From: Blastocystis sp. Blastoise | Taxonomy: Eukaryota > Sar > Bigyra > Opalinata > Blastocystidae | Assembly (NCBI GenBank): GCA_039096225.1 | Contig: JBBPEB010000004.1 | Span: 1,274,001 to 1,338,000, forward strand | Length of the DNA: 64,000 nucleotides | Direction: 5' to 3' | In this document: piece after piece, positions 25,594 to 36,591 of the stretch | Numbering within the stretch: position 1 is the first letter of the stretch | How the letters are laid out: every line of letters begins with the position of its first letter | The notes under the pieces: generated by a model | Seen by the model: only the letters and a program-made list of their open reading frames with translations | What the model was told of the DNA's origin: nothing | Databases searched by the model: none | Made by a program: the position numbers and the translations under genes

Positions 25594-27450
25594 GTGTTGA
25601 TTCGGGTAATTGTTACTACTATTAATACTACTCAATATCACATTTCATTATATAATATACCTTTTTTCTTTAGTTCTTACTTATCATTCTCCTTACATTC
25701 TTCTTATCTTTCCTTTTTGTGTTCTCCTTCTATAATTACATCTTCTCTTCATTTCCACCTCTATATCTTAATCTTCTTGTTCTTCTTCATTTTCTTCTTA
25801 TGTCATTACTTCCTTTTCATATCTTTCCACTTCTACTTTTCTATTCGCTATTCCTTTTAATTCTTCATCTAGACGTTCTTTCTATATTCCTTTTTCTTTT
25901 ATATATCCTTATTCCCCTTCTCCTTTTCTGTCTCCAATATTCTTTTCCTACTCGTTCTTCTTCATCTATTTATCCTTATGCTTCTATATCTTGTATATAC
26001 CATTCTTTTGCTTCTCAATCTCAATCTCCTTCTCTCAATCTCTTCTGTATCTCTTCTTCTTCCTCTTCTTCTATATATCCTTATTCCCCTTCTATATCTT
26101 ATATATATCTTTATTCTTCTTCTATATCTTATATATATCCTTCATCTTCTATATATCCTTCGTCTTTATATTCTTTTTCTCTCTATATATCCTTCGTATA
26201 TATATTCTTTTTCTCTCTATATATCCTTCCTCTGCATTCCTTCTTCTATTTGCCATTATTCTTCTTATACATTTTATCTATATCATTCTCCTCCTATGTT
26301 TTCTATTTTTTCTATATATCCTTATTCTTATCTTTCCTCTTCTATATATCGTTTTTCTTCTATATATCTTATTTTTGCTTCTTCTTCTATATATCTTTCT
26401 TCTTCTTCTATTTATTGTTCTTATTCTTCTGTATCCTCTATTTATCATTATTTTCCATAGTATTCTTCTACTGTATCTTCTTCTTGTCTCTTTCTTCTTC
26501 TTAAATATCTCCTTCTTCTCCTTCTTTTCTTCTATATCTTCAATATACCTTTCTTTATCTATATATTTTGATGTTCATTATTTCTCTATATATCTTTATT
26601 CTCCATATTCTTCCGTATCTTCTTCTTCTTTTTATGCTTCTCTTTATTCTCCTTCTATATATCTTTCTTTTCCTTCTTTTCCTTCTCAGTCTCCTTCTCT
26701 TCATTTTATCATTCTCTTTCTCTCTATCTCTATCTCTTTCTATTTCTATATCTTCTATATGTACTTTTTCTTCTTCTTCTTCTATATATCATTATTTTCC
26801 TCCTCCTCCTACTCTTCCTTCTTCTTTTATCATCATTCTTCTACTTCTTCTATCATTTCCTTCTTCGATTTCGATATCTCTATATATCATTTTTCTCCTT
26901 CGTCTTCTCCTTCTTTACTCTTTATATTATTCTAATTTTATTCCTTTTCATCTATTTCCTCTTTATCTCAATATTCTCTCGATTTATTACACATAATATC
27001 AATTATATATATATATATATATAATCTTTTATACTCTTTTTCTTTCATCATATACTATCTTTTTTCCTACATTTACACTTGTACTTCCTATGTGTACTCT
27101 ACTTATATTTTTATTTCCTTCTTAATTTATTCTCCCTTGTTCTTCTTCTAACTCTCTTCTCTATCTGTTTTCTCTTCTTCTCCTATACATGACTTTTTAT
27201 TATCCATCTATCTTTCTTTTCTTCTTACCTTCTTATCTTATTTTTTACTCGCTTCCTATTCTTATTCTTCTTCTTTATATATATGCTTTTTATTCTCTAT
27301 CCTATTAACTAACTCCTCCTTCTTCTTCTTCTCATTTACTTAATATTTTTCTTTTTCCTAATTTATTTTCCTATATTCTTCATATTCATGTTTTCATTTT
27401 TTTATATTCAATTCCTATCTTTTATCATCTTATATCTATATATATACTTC
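25594..27450 (-). repeat. C/T-rich tract (purine-rich on the minus strand), about 1.9 kb
   Basis: The + strand is almost only C, T and A with repeated TTCTTCT and CTATATATC blocks and few G residues, the mirror of the 13.1-19.5 kb tract. The overlapping Ser/Leu/Phe/Tyr-rich ORFs in all + frames are by-products of composition. Together the two tracts face each other across about 6 kb of TA-rich DNA. Confidence 0.8.
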
Positions 27451-27606
27451 TCTCCATATTTAAACTATTTCTATCTACTATACTAATTAATATAGTATTT
27501 ATTTTTATTAATAAAAAGATTTTATCCTTTTTATTTCTTATTTATACTTATTATTTTATATGTTTCTTGTTTATATATTTAATTTATATATTAAAATAAT
27601 TTTTTC

Positions 27607-27650
<44 letters not shown>

Positions 27651-27783
27651 GCAACAGTAATATGTATTCTATTTGATAAATATATATGAAAGAGATAAGT
27701 ATATATTTATATATCTATATTATTGATTCATCTTTTTTAGATATATATATTAAATATTGTATTTTATTATTATTTATTATTAC

Positions 27784-27851
27784 TCTTATGCTCTATAAGG
27801 TGAGAGGCTATCATAATTCGATAACAATCAGGTTCAACTCCTGACATAAGT
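27784..27851 (+). tRNA. tRNA-like sequence, 68 nt, anticodon unclear
   Basis: Arms TCTTATG and CATAAGT pair over 6 bp with a terminal U-U mismatch. The D-arm-like CTCTATAAGGTGAGAG, an imperfect anticodon-like arm around ATAATTC and the T-arm TCAGGTTCAACTCCTGA follow in tRNA order. Length and the absence of bases between acceptor and D-arm match the other 68-nt copies. Probably degenerate. Confidence 0.45.
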
Positions 27852-29059
27852 CATTCTATATATATATATATATTTTTTTTTATTTAATAAACGTTTTAAT
27901 TATATGTTCTTTTTACACTTATTAATGTATTTATTAAATTATTTATAGCTCTTCATCCTTCAAAACTTCATAGTTTCTGAAATGAGTTGTAATCTGTTTT
28001 ATTCTCAAAAGTGTAGCTTATTCAAAATATGTTTGAATTGAGTTAAATACAGTTTTAAAACTTAGATTCATTTTTTATTTTCAAAATATACTCAAATACA
28101 GAGTATATTCAGCAATCATTAATACTTTAACGACTGTAGTTTATTATTTTTAACTGAATTCTGGTCAGTATACTCAATACAAACAACTAAGTACAATACA
28201 TACGTATTCATGATTTTTAAACAACATTTTTCCATTTCGACATTTACTTGATCCATTATAAAACTATTTGTCCTTTTGATATAGTAAAGAAAAACGAATA
28301 CCATATACCAAACAAAACGTTTTAACTTGAATCTCGTCATCTATTAAATATTTTTCTTAATCAATTCACAGTTCATACTCTTAAAACAGTTATTTAAGAT
28401 TAATATTTATGTATTTGTCCTTATACAATATTTTCATGACACTGTAATAATATATATGAAAATTAAAAGAGTCAAGAAAATCTGTTAATTATCAAAAAAT
28501 AAGTTCTATTTACTAAAATCATATTTATAAGATTTATAAACTTATACCATATAAAAACATAGCTCTTATATAAAGTATTGGCTGAATTAGTTTATTTGTA
28601 AGTAAATTAAAAGTATGTTATATAACGTAATTTTAGGTTACTCTTTTTAATCAGATTTATTTCATAGCTATTTATGGTTTATTTGTCTGTTAATCTTATT
28701 TTTTAAAACAATTACAGACAATTATATTATGATCCTTGTCTATTAAGTTATTTTATTGAATTAATAGTATAAATAAAAGTTATATAACAAAATAAATGTA
28801 TATATTGATTAAAATAAGGAATGAATATAAATAAATAAAAATAGATAAAATTGCCAAAAAGCAAATTCTTAGAATTATATAGTACAATAGACGAACTTCT
28901 AATAGAAACTTAAAAATCGATTGATTGGATCAAATAGTCAAATCCTAACGTCATAATATGAATTATTCTTTTCATTTTTTATTAATTTAAATTCTTGAAA
29001 TACATCTAATAAACACGGTTATTATATAAATTAATACGATTGGACAACGAAATCAAAAT
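27852..29059. other. Right inner part of the giant element
   Basis: AT-rich mixed sequence leading to the right inverted repeat. Apart from the small ORF at 28,119-28,340 I see no feature. Confidence 0.4.
28119..28340 (-). CDS. Hypothetical 73-aa protein with one membrane segment
   Basis: A single-exon ORF with ordinary amino-acid diversity: basic start (MTRFKLKRF), hydrophobic VWYMVFVFLYYI, then KRTNSFIMDQVNVEMEK and a second hydrophobic part YVLYLVV. It is not composed of repeats, unlike most ORFs here. No family recognised and no splice support, so chance is possible. Confidence 0.3.
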   Translation of the reverse strand: MTRFKLKRFVWYMVFVFLYYIKRTNSFIMDQVNVEMEKCCLKIMNTYVLYLVVCIEYTDQNSVKNNKLQSLKY

Positions 29060-29154
29060 GTTAACAGAAATTTTTGGGTATTTCTAACAAATCATACAAA
29101 AAATTGGGTATGTATACAAATCAATAGGGAAATCTGGGTATTTCTAACATTTTT

Positions 29155-29157
<3 letters not shown>
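29060..29157 (-). repeat. Right terminal inverted repeat of the giant element
   Basis: Read on the minus strand it gives ATGTTAGAAATACCCAG, then ATACCCAAT and TTGTTAGAAATACCCAAAAA, matching the left end in order and approximate spacing. Copies lie at 29,075-29,090, about 29,105 and 29,135-29,150. A pure TA tract starts immediately outside. Confidence 0.75.
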
Positions 29158-29225
<68 letters not shown>

Positions 29226-29766
29226 TTTTCATTAGGGAATGCTTTGATCGCTTACATTCAGCTATATATATAGTATAGTATATATATATATATTAGTATA
29301 TAATATATATGCATATACCATTATTTGAAGTATGATTCAATTCATTATCTATATATATAGTGTTGATATATAATGTTATATATATATACCTTCGGTCAAT
29401 GGTTTTGATCCTGAATCTATATATATATTATAATATGATATAACATAATATAATATTATATATACATTGAATCAATGGTTTTAATCCTGAATCTATATAT
29501 ATAATAAGTATAATATAATATAATATAATATAATATAATATATACCTTGAATCAACGACTTTGATCCTGAATCTATATATATAATATAATATAATATAAT
29601 ACATATATATAATATTATATATATATATACCTTGAGTCAATAGCTTTGATCCTGAATCTATATATATAATATAATATAATATAATACATATATATAATAT
29701 TATATATATATATACCTTGAGTCAATAGTTTTGATCGTGAATCTATATATATAATAAGTATAATAT

Positions 29767-29837
<71 letters not shown>

Positions 29838-32613
29838 GAGTCAATAGTTTTGATCGTGAATCTATATCATTACTATTATAAAGCAAATAGGCAAAAAAAT
29901 TCCCATTGGTCAGTTTTTGGAAAATTCATTTGATTGGCTACTATATACTAGAGTTTGTACCCACAACTCCTCTAAACTTACGGGGAGTTAACTTTTGGTT
30001 GAAACACAGTTCAATACGATATAACGTGTAGTTGTGCACCGTATATTTGGTTAAGCGATATTATTAATAATTAAAAAGTTATTAATAAAAGAACAGAAAA
30101 CATGATTTTTGAGTCGTTTTTGATTGGCTCTTTGGGATGACCCCGATAAAAATTGTTGACCAGACAATTGGAAAATAAACATGGGGTAAACTTGATTTTT
30201 TCTCAATCCCACAATATACGTTATCCGTGTTTATTCTTTATATTTATCTATTTTTAAAGACTTTTTCATATTGAACACGTGAGGCCTTAACGGTCAAATT
30301 TAGATTGTTAATTTGACATCATATTCTGATTCAGGAGGTCAAAAAACCTAGGTGTAGCGATTTTCAGTTCCTGAGGACAATTTTTGAGTGATCGATATTT
30401 TCATCGATCTTCTTATAATCGACTAATATTACAGTATTGTAATTGATAGGTCATCAAACTACTATAGTAGAAACAAAGTTTTTAAATAACGAGTTAAAAA
30501 GTGACAATTTTGAAAAAATGTGAATTAAGTGGTCTTAGAGTGAGAGATTCAATATAATGACTTTTATTTAATAAACTATAGTTATAACTCCATACTATAT
30601 TAAAAGAAGAGTCAAAATTATGATGGTCAAAATATATGAGCAAATGACAAAATGTGTCTTAAAAAGTAAAATGGCTTCTATATGTGTTTAGAATCATGTA
30701 TTAAGTATATTCTATGAATAAGAGCTTTAAATAAATAGTTTAAGGTTGTCAAATTCAAAAGAATGTGTAAAACATAGTCTTAGACTTTGAATAAAAAATT
30801 TAGAGATATTAATTAGTGTACAGCTATAGTAGCTCTACAACATATCAAAAGTACAAAGAAAATAATTTTTAGAGAGTGGATGTGTGAGGTGTTGTGACTA
30901 TTATTTAAAATTTATTTTTACTTCTGTTTGAGCAAAATCGTGAATTTCGTGCACTGTAGAAAAATTGAGTCAAAAGGTCAACTCTAAGGGTCTTAAATTT
31001 AAAAAAATGTAAAAATAAGTGACTTAGAGGACGAGATTCAATATTTGAGTGTTTATTCATTAAACTAGAGTGTATGACCTATATTATGTTAAAAGAAGGG
31101 ACAAAAATATTTTGATCAAAGTGTATGACCAAATGGTAAAGTGTCTTTAAAAAGTCTAAAGTGATGACTAATATGTTTATGGTGTCTTATAAAGTCTACT
31201 ATGTAAATATTAGCTTTTAAAAATATGTTTAAGCCTTTCAATTAGTAAAAATATGTTCAAAGAGACTCATAAAATGAGAATTTTAAGAAACGAGATATTG
31301 TTCAGTATACACTAAGAGACACTCTACAACATATCAAAAATATAGCAAAAACTATTTTTAGAGAGTGGATGTGTGAAGGGTTGTGTGAGTTATTGAAAAA
31401 ATATTTTTCACTCAGTTTATCCAAAATTGTGTTTTTGGAACACTGTAGAAAAATTAACTTCAAAAATCAACTCTAAGGGTCTTAATTTTTAAAAATGTGA
31501 AAATGACTGACTTAGAGGACGAGATTCAAAATTCCCTCTCACTTTCATATAACTAGACCACACACTCTATATTATATCAAAAGGAGGGACGAAAATATTT
31601 TGGTCAAAGTAAATGAGCAAATGCAAAAGGTTTATAAAATGTTTTAAAGTGATGACCAATGTGTAGCTATGGTCATATTAAGTAAACTATGTAAATATTA
31701 GCATTTAAAAATGAGTTTAAGTGTGTCAACTTTTCATAATGTGTCAAAAAGGGTCTTTAAGACAGAGATTCAAAACATTTACTTTTATTTAATAAATAGT
31801 ATGATAAACTCTATACTATACCAAAAGACTGAAGGAAACTGTTTTGATACAGTGGATCTTGAATGTGTAAAGTCTATTTAAAAGTCACTTTTTCGAGTCA
31901 TTTATGATTAAAATAAGTATTTGAGACAACTGAAGAAATATTAACTTTTTAAACCATGTTTTATTAGTCAAAGTTAGAATGAATGCTGACTTTGTTATGA
32001 TTAAAGCTTTCTAATTCTTTTAAAAAGTATGAAAATGAGTTTAAATCATTATATTACGTTTATTTAAATAAATTTTATGAATTAAAAATACTCAAGAGTA
32101 CTTCACATTGTGACTCATTTCTAAAGTTGTTGACTTTAAAAACTCAAAAAATGCTTAAAACAGTTGTTTAATTATTTATAAATACAAAATATATTTTTAA
32201 AATAATAAATAATATATAATAATACAAATTTCGTTTTTAGTATCTAAGAAATTCTTTTAGTTTTTTAAATATTATTAAAAAGAATCTAAAAGATACTTAT
32301 ATCAGGAATTGAACCTGATTACAATCATTTACTGATTATAACTCCCCATATAGAGTATAAGAAATGTAATAAATAATAGATAATAAATAATAATAGATAA
32401 TAGATAATAAATAATAATATATAATAAATGATAAATAATAAATAACAATAGATAATAAATGATAAAAGATACAAAAAGCCAAACATATATGATTTTATGC
32501 AGCCGCGGTCCGGGGCCGTTAGGCACTGGACCTGCGGCGTGACCCTAGTATATAATAAGTATAATATAATATAATCTAATGTATACCTTGAATCGACGGT
32601 TTTAATCTTGAAT

Positions 32614-32656
<43 letters not shown>

Positions 32657-32796
32657 ACCTTCACTCGATTGTTTTAATCCTGAATCTATATATATAATAT
32701 AATATAATATAATATATTATAATATTATATATATATATACCTTGAGTCAATAGTTTTGATCCTGAATCTATATATAATATAATATAATATAATATA

Positions 32797-32840
<44 letters not shown>

Positions 32841-33058
32841 GAGTCAATAGTTTTGATCCTGAATCTATATATAATAAAATATAATATAATATATATATAT
32901 ATATAGCATATAAATACCTTGAGTCAATAGCTTTGATCCTGAATCTATATATATATATATATATATAATATAATAGAATATAATAGAATATAATAGATTA
33001 AAAGAATATAATAGAATATAGCATATATATACCTTGAGTCAATAGTTTTGATCCTGAA

Positions 33059-33135
<77 letters not shown>

Positions 33136-33948
33136 ATATAATAGATTATAATAGAATATAATAGATTATAATAGAATATAATAGAATATAGCATATATAT
33201 ACCTTGAGTCAATAGCTTTGATCCTGAATCTATATATATATATATATATATAATATAATAGAATATAATAGAATATAATAGATTATAATAGAATATAATA
33301 GAATATAGCATATATATACCTTGAGTCAATAGCTTTGATCCTGAATCTATATATATATATATATAATATAATAGAATATAATAGAATATAATAGAATATA
33401 ATAGAATATAATAGAATATAGCATTATATACCTTGAGTCAATAGCTTTGATCCTGAATCTATATATATATATATATAATATAATAGAATATAATAGAATA
33501 TAATAGAATATAATAGAATATAATAGAATATAGCATTATATACCTTGAGTCAATAGCTTTGATCCTGAATCTATATATATATATATATATAATATAATAG
33601 AATATAATAGAATATAATAGAATATAATAGAATATAATAGAATATAATAGAATATAATAGAATATAGCATATAAATACCTTGAGTCAATAGCTTTGATCC
33701 TGAATCTATATATATATATATATATAATATAATATAGTATAATAGTTTAAATGATTGTATACTTGATAATAATTAATAATATATATATACATACTTTTCG
33801 TATTTATTTTTAGTGGATTTATAAATACGCATAAAAATATTTTATAAGACAAAAATGAAAAGCTAAATAAATATATACCATTATTATTTGAAGATTCAGC
33901 ATCCTCATATTGTGATAATAACGATAAGACTGGACAATCAGATTCCAT
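29226..33948 (-). CDS. Micro-exon gene, 5' part: exons 1-20 including 17 tandem 27-nt exons
   Basis: Exon 1 (33,879-33,948) starts with ATG and reads MESDCPVLSLLSQYEDAESS plus Asn, ending G in phase 1. Seventeen 27-nt exons follow, then a 30-nt exon (29,319-29,348, NELNHTSNN) and a 36-nt exon (29,226-29,261, ECKRSKHSLMK). Each is flanked by TATATAG (one by TATAAG) and GTAT. All junctions are phase 1, so each 27-nt exon adds exactly nine residues, mostly DSGSKLLTQ. The frame then joins exon 21 at 8,750, beyond the giant element. Summed exon lengths (1,113 nt) give 371 codons with the stop. Microexon genes are known in other eukaryotes (for example schistosome MEGs), but I do not recognise this protein. 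Two introns hold transposons, so correct splicing today is uncertain. Confidence 0.75.
30540..31810 (+). repeat. Tandem repeat of about 485 bp inside Helitron H2
   Basis: The landmark GAGATTCAA recurs at about 30,544, 31,027, 31,516 and 31,764. Blocks such as AAAAGAAGGGACAAAAAT, GTGTATGACCAAATG and AGAGAGTGGATGTGTGA repeat in the same order; the last copy is partial. A related single copy lies at 600-1,039. Confidence 0.75.
32295..32362 (-). tRNA. tRNA-like sequence, 68 nt, in Helitron H2
   Basis: On the minus strand: TCTTATA, D-arm-like CTCTATATGGGGAG, an 8-bp stem TTATAATC/GATTGTAA with loop AGTAAAT, T-arm TCAGGTTCAATTCCTGA and closing TATAAGT. The layout is identical in length to the copy at 23,677. 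Position 33 would be G rather than U, so decoding function is doubtful. Confidence 0.5.
32502..32548 (+). other. Helitron H2 3' terminus
   Basis: The outer stem GCCGC-GGTCC pairs with GGACC-(T)-GCGGC, and an inner GCC/GGC hairpin forms within the loop. GTGACCCTAG then closes the element. It is the most GC-rich 47 bp in the window. Confidence 0.8.
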
Positions 33949-34084
33949 AGTACTTAAACAATACTGAAAGATTTAGCAAAAAGCACCTTCTATATATATA
34001 AAAGGTATATTAAAACAAATGGTTTAATAAATCAAAAAGATATACATAATAAAAGAAATAATATATTATAATATAAATATATAC

Positions 34085-34240
34085 ATGACATCAAAGATAT
34101 TTTGTGGTGAATTTACATATCAAAAAATGAATGGTGAACTTTTAAAAACGGAATCTTCATATCATTTTTTTCATAATAACCAACCATTTATTTATAACTT
34201 CCAGCTACATTTCTTTTCTTTCTTTTCTTTCTTTGGATAG
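34085..34240 (+). CDS. Small ORF, 51 aa, divergent from the micro-exon gene
   Basis: ATG at 34,085 reads MTSKIFCGEFTYQKMNGELL and ends in a Phe/Ser-rich tail encoded by TTTC repeats, stop TAG 34,238-34,240. It starts about 140 bp upstream of the micro-exon gene start on the opposite strand. The first 35 codons have ordinary composition. No splice evidence or recognised family, so it may be chance. Confidence 0.25.
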   Translation: MTSKIFCGEFTYQKMNGELLKTESSYHFFHNNQPFIYNFQLHFFSFFSFFG

Positions 34241-36591
34241 CATAGTTGTAACAGTCAATTCTTAAGATGAGTAATAGCATACCTAATAAAAAAGTTATAC
34301 ATTATCCCCTGTATCATTAGTTTACCCATTTACATTGTATCATTACCAAATATAATTTATTATATTTATCATCTACTCTCTATACATATATAAATTAATT
34401 AATAAAAACACGATAAAGACAAAAATGAAAATAAACTTACAGAAGGAATTATTAAAATAAAGAATGATTTGGTTGTTACCAATATATTAATATGTTGAAC
34501 GTAGAAATAGCATAGTAGTTTTAAGTAACCCTTTCTTATATCACTCTAAAATCAGCTAAAGTTTCTTTGTTCACAATTAGGCAATCATTCTTTCAATCAG
34601 TTAATAATTCATTAATTAGACATTCTACAATTGGCGCTTTTAATTCTGTTCATGAAATGACTTGCTAAATGTATTTAAATCTATTTCTAAATACAGTACA
34701 ATAAAAAAAAGAAAAGAAAAGAAAAATACTGAAAGTTTTAAAATATTCTTTTTCATTTTTATTGTTAGCTCATCTTCTTATGTGTTTCAAACAGAGATTA
34801 ATAAGATTATTGATCACTATAAAAAAATTTGAACCTTTTTAATTAAGATTGTAAAACAATTACATCTATATCAGTTTGCAAAAAGTATTATTTTATAAAA
34901 ATTAGCATAATAATAAAACATTTATAATATTATTATGTAGAAATATAATATTAATTATGAATTAAGTCCATAATCTTCATGTGTTTGACTTAAAAAATAA
35001 TGTAGATAATTCTGTCAAGACCTCTTTTTTTTTATCTTATTTTAACTTTTAATATAATATAATATTATAAAGTTTTCATATATTTTATAAGATAGACACA
35101 TATAGTATTAAATATGACAAAAATAAATAATAAAAACATAATAATAATGGTCGAAATTGACCTTAGTTGAAACATCAAAAATAAAATTTTTGAGAAAACG
35201 CAAAATTTCTTTTTCATTTTTGACACCGAGACCCAACGATATTTTATATTTTGACTTTATATATTTATGTAATAGTATAATAACTATTAATATGACTTTT
35301 AAAAAGTGTGTTAGGACGACTTTTTTTGGTACAAAGTCGCAATTAACTTTTTTTGACCTTTTTTAAAAAGCCTTTAAAGACATAAAATATCATAATGTAA
35401 CACTTAAGGCATCCTTACACCAAATATGAAGTCAAAAGTCGAAATTAATGGGGTCGAAATCTGCCGATACACCAACTTTGTTGTCATAAACATGCAATAA
35501 TGATATATTTGTGTATGGTAGAGGTCACTGTATTCATATATAAAATCAGAATTTGATTTTATGAGGGTCAACCAAACATATATCCACTCATTCTTGTCTT
35601 AAAAGAAACCTGATGGGTTCAATGAGTGGCGAATTTTATCTAAACTACAAATATTAAGTCAAAATTTCTTTATTAAGAGTGAAATGATTTCGATATCTCT
35701 TCGACCTTTTTATTTTAAAAATGTGTTCAAATAATTTATGAATATAAACTCATAAGATAAATCCTGTAACGTTTAAAAATTAATAAAATAAAAAATGTTG
35801 ACAGAACGCGCGATTGAAGTTTTTTGTCAATTTTTCAACATGTCAAAAACAGGTTTTAATGACTTTTAGGATGGTTTCATGAGTTATCATGATGATCCAG
35901 ATAGTTTTCATTAAAATTCAAAGGAGTCAAAAGAGAATGTGTCCGATATCTCAATACTTTGTGGATCAATTTTTTTAAAAGCTTTATATATTATCATTAC
36001 TCAGGTTATTTTATGTATATAAGTTAATTTCAATCAATTAAAGTCTCTTAAAAAAGGATTCTTGTCTAATTGTCTTTTTAAAGTTTAAAAATCGTTTATA
36101 CATGTGGCGAGAAATGTTATGCATTTAAAATAAATTATATTAATATTTAATGACAAATATTAAGTACATCATAAAGAAAAATATAACTTAAAAATGAAAT
36201 TTATAAAAAATAAATTTTACAAAATATAAAAAGAAATTTTTAAGTAGAAAAATGTAAAAAATGAAAAAATTTCTGAGAAAATGAAAAATAAATAGGAATT
36301 TTATGTACGAAATATGTTTATTGGATACAAATTTTAATTTTGAATTTTAGCCAATTATTTGGGGCATTTCCGTTAATTTTTTTTTTGTCTGACCGTTTTA
36401 GGCCCTTAGACGTGGAATTTTTGAAAATTTTAAAAGCGCGTCAGAATACGTTTTTCATTTAGTATCTTACTCTGTTATCAGTGTAACATAGATAAGTAAC
36501 ACAAAAAAGTAATCGGTCCATTTATATCAGTACAATTTCGTGCTTACTTATCCCTTTTATATATAAGATATTCTAGAATCCATTTATTTAC
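34241..36591. other. Non-coding repeat-like AT DNA
   Basis: Intergenic-type sequence with many short blocks (GACTTTTTAAAAAGTC-like and GGTCGAAAT motifs) that recur loosely around 58.8-60.2 kb. The ORF at 35,157-35,366 has no supporting context. No gene seen. Confidence 0.4.

Larger units (their letters stand above)
8789..29157 (+). mobile_element. Giant (about 20.4 kb) MULE-like element with terminal inverted repeats
   Basis: Both ends carry the same motif in opposite orientation, TTGTTAGAAATACCCA, in a roughly 100-150-bp imperfect inverted repeat (8,789-8,940 and 29,060-29,157), and both are flanked by (TA)n. An intact MULE transposase gene starts about 650 bp inside the left end, as expected for an autonomous Mutator-like element. 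The rest is cargo: a C-depleted tract, small multi-exon genes near 20-21 kb, two tRNA-like sequences and a C/T-rich tract. The element sits inside a TA intron of the micro-exon gene, whose flanking exons at 29,226-29,261 and 8,688-8,750 still join in phase. A 9-bp target duplication cannot be read because both flanks are TA repeats. A chance pairing of two smaller elements' ends is possible but less likely. Confidence 0.7.
29867..32548 (+). mobile_element. Non-autonomous Helitron H2, 2,682 bp, in a micro-exon intron
   Basis: It starts TCATTACTATTATAAAG after host A (29,866) and ends in a GC-rich hairpin, 10 nt and CTAG before host T (32,549). Removing it restores CTATA|TATAATAAGTATAAT, which matches intact introns of the same array at about 29,493-29,510 and 29,743-29,760. 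This gives both boundaries to the base. The interior has no transposase ORF. It contains 3-4 copies of a roughly 485-bp tandem repeat and one tRNA-like sequence near the 3' end. Mobilisation would have to come from another Helitron. Its ends differ from those of H1. Confidence 0.85.
29390..33705 (-). repeat. Array of 17 micro-exon units (27-nt exon + TA intron)
   Basis: Exon starts on the + axis: 33,679; 33,544; 33,432; 33,320; 33,203; 33,033; 32,918; 32,838; 32,741; 32,659; 32,587; 29,835; 29,716; 29,631; 29,546; 29,466; 29,390, each 27 nt. The nine at the 5' end of the gene all encode DSGSKLLTQ and differ only AAA/AAG in the Lys codon. Downstream copies read SGLKQSSE, SRLKPSIQ, SRSKLLTQ, SGSKSLIQ, SGLKPLIQ and SGSKPLTE (the shared first codon is split by the intron). 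Introns consist of (TA)n plus ATAGA or AATAT repeats and vary in length. The array is split by Helitron H2. Confidence 0.9.

Noticed and set aside
25594-26996. Ser/Leu/Tyr-rich ORFs up to 314 codons on the + strand
   Set aside because: By-products of the C/T-rich tract, open in all three + frames at once.
29428-33329. Minus ORFs starting MTQGIYIYN
   Set aside because: These read through micro-exons into TA introns; the start Met is an alternative codon and the Ile/Tyr runs are intron sequence.
29390-33705. Simple minisatellite or CRISPR-like array (27-nt repeats with spacers)
   Set aside because: Spacers are TA microsatellites, not unique sequences; repeats have splice-site flanks and coding phase, and the DNA is eukaryotic.
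35157-35366. 69-codon + ORF
   Set aside because: Same repeat-like DNA; start not ATG-supported by context and no recognisable features.
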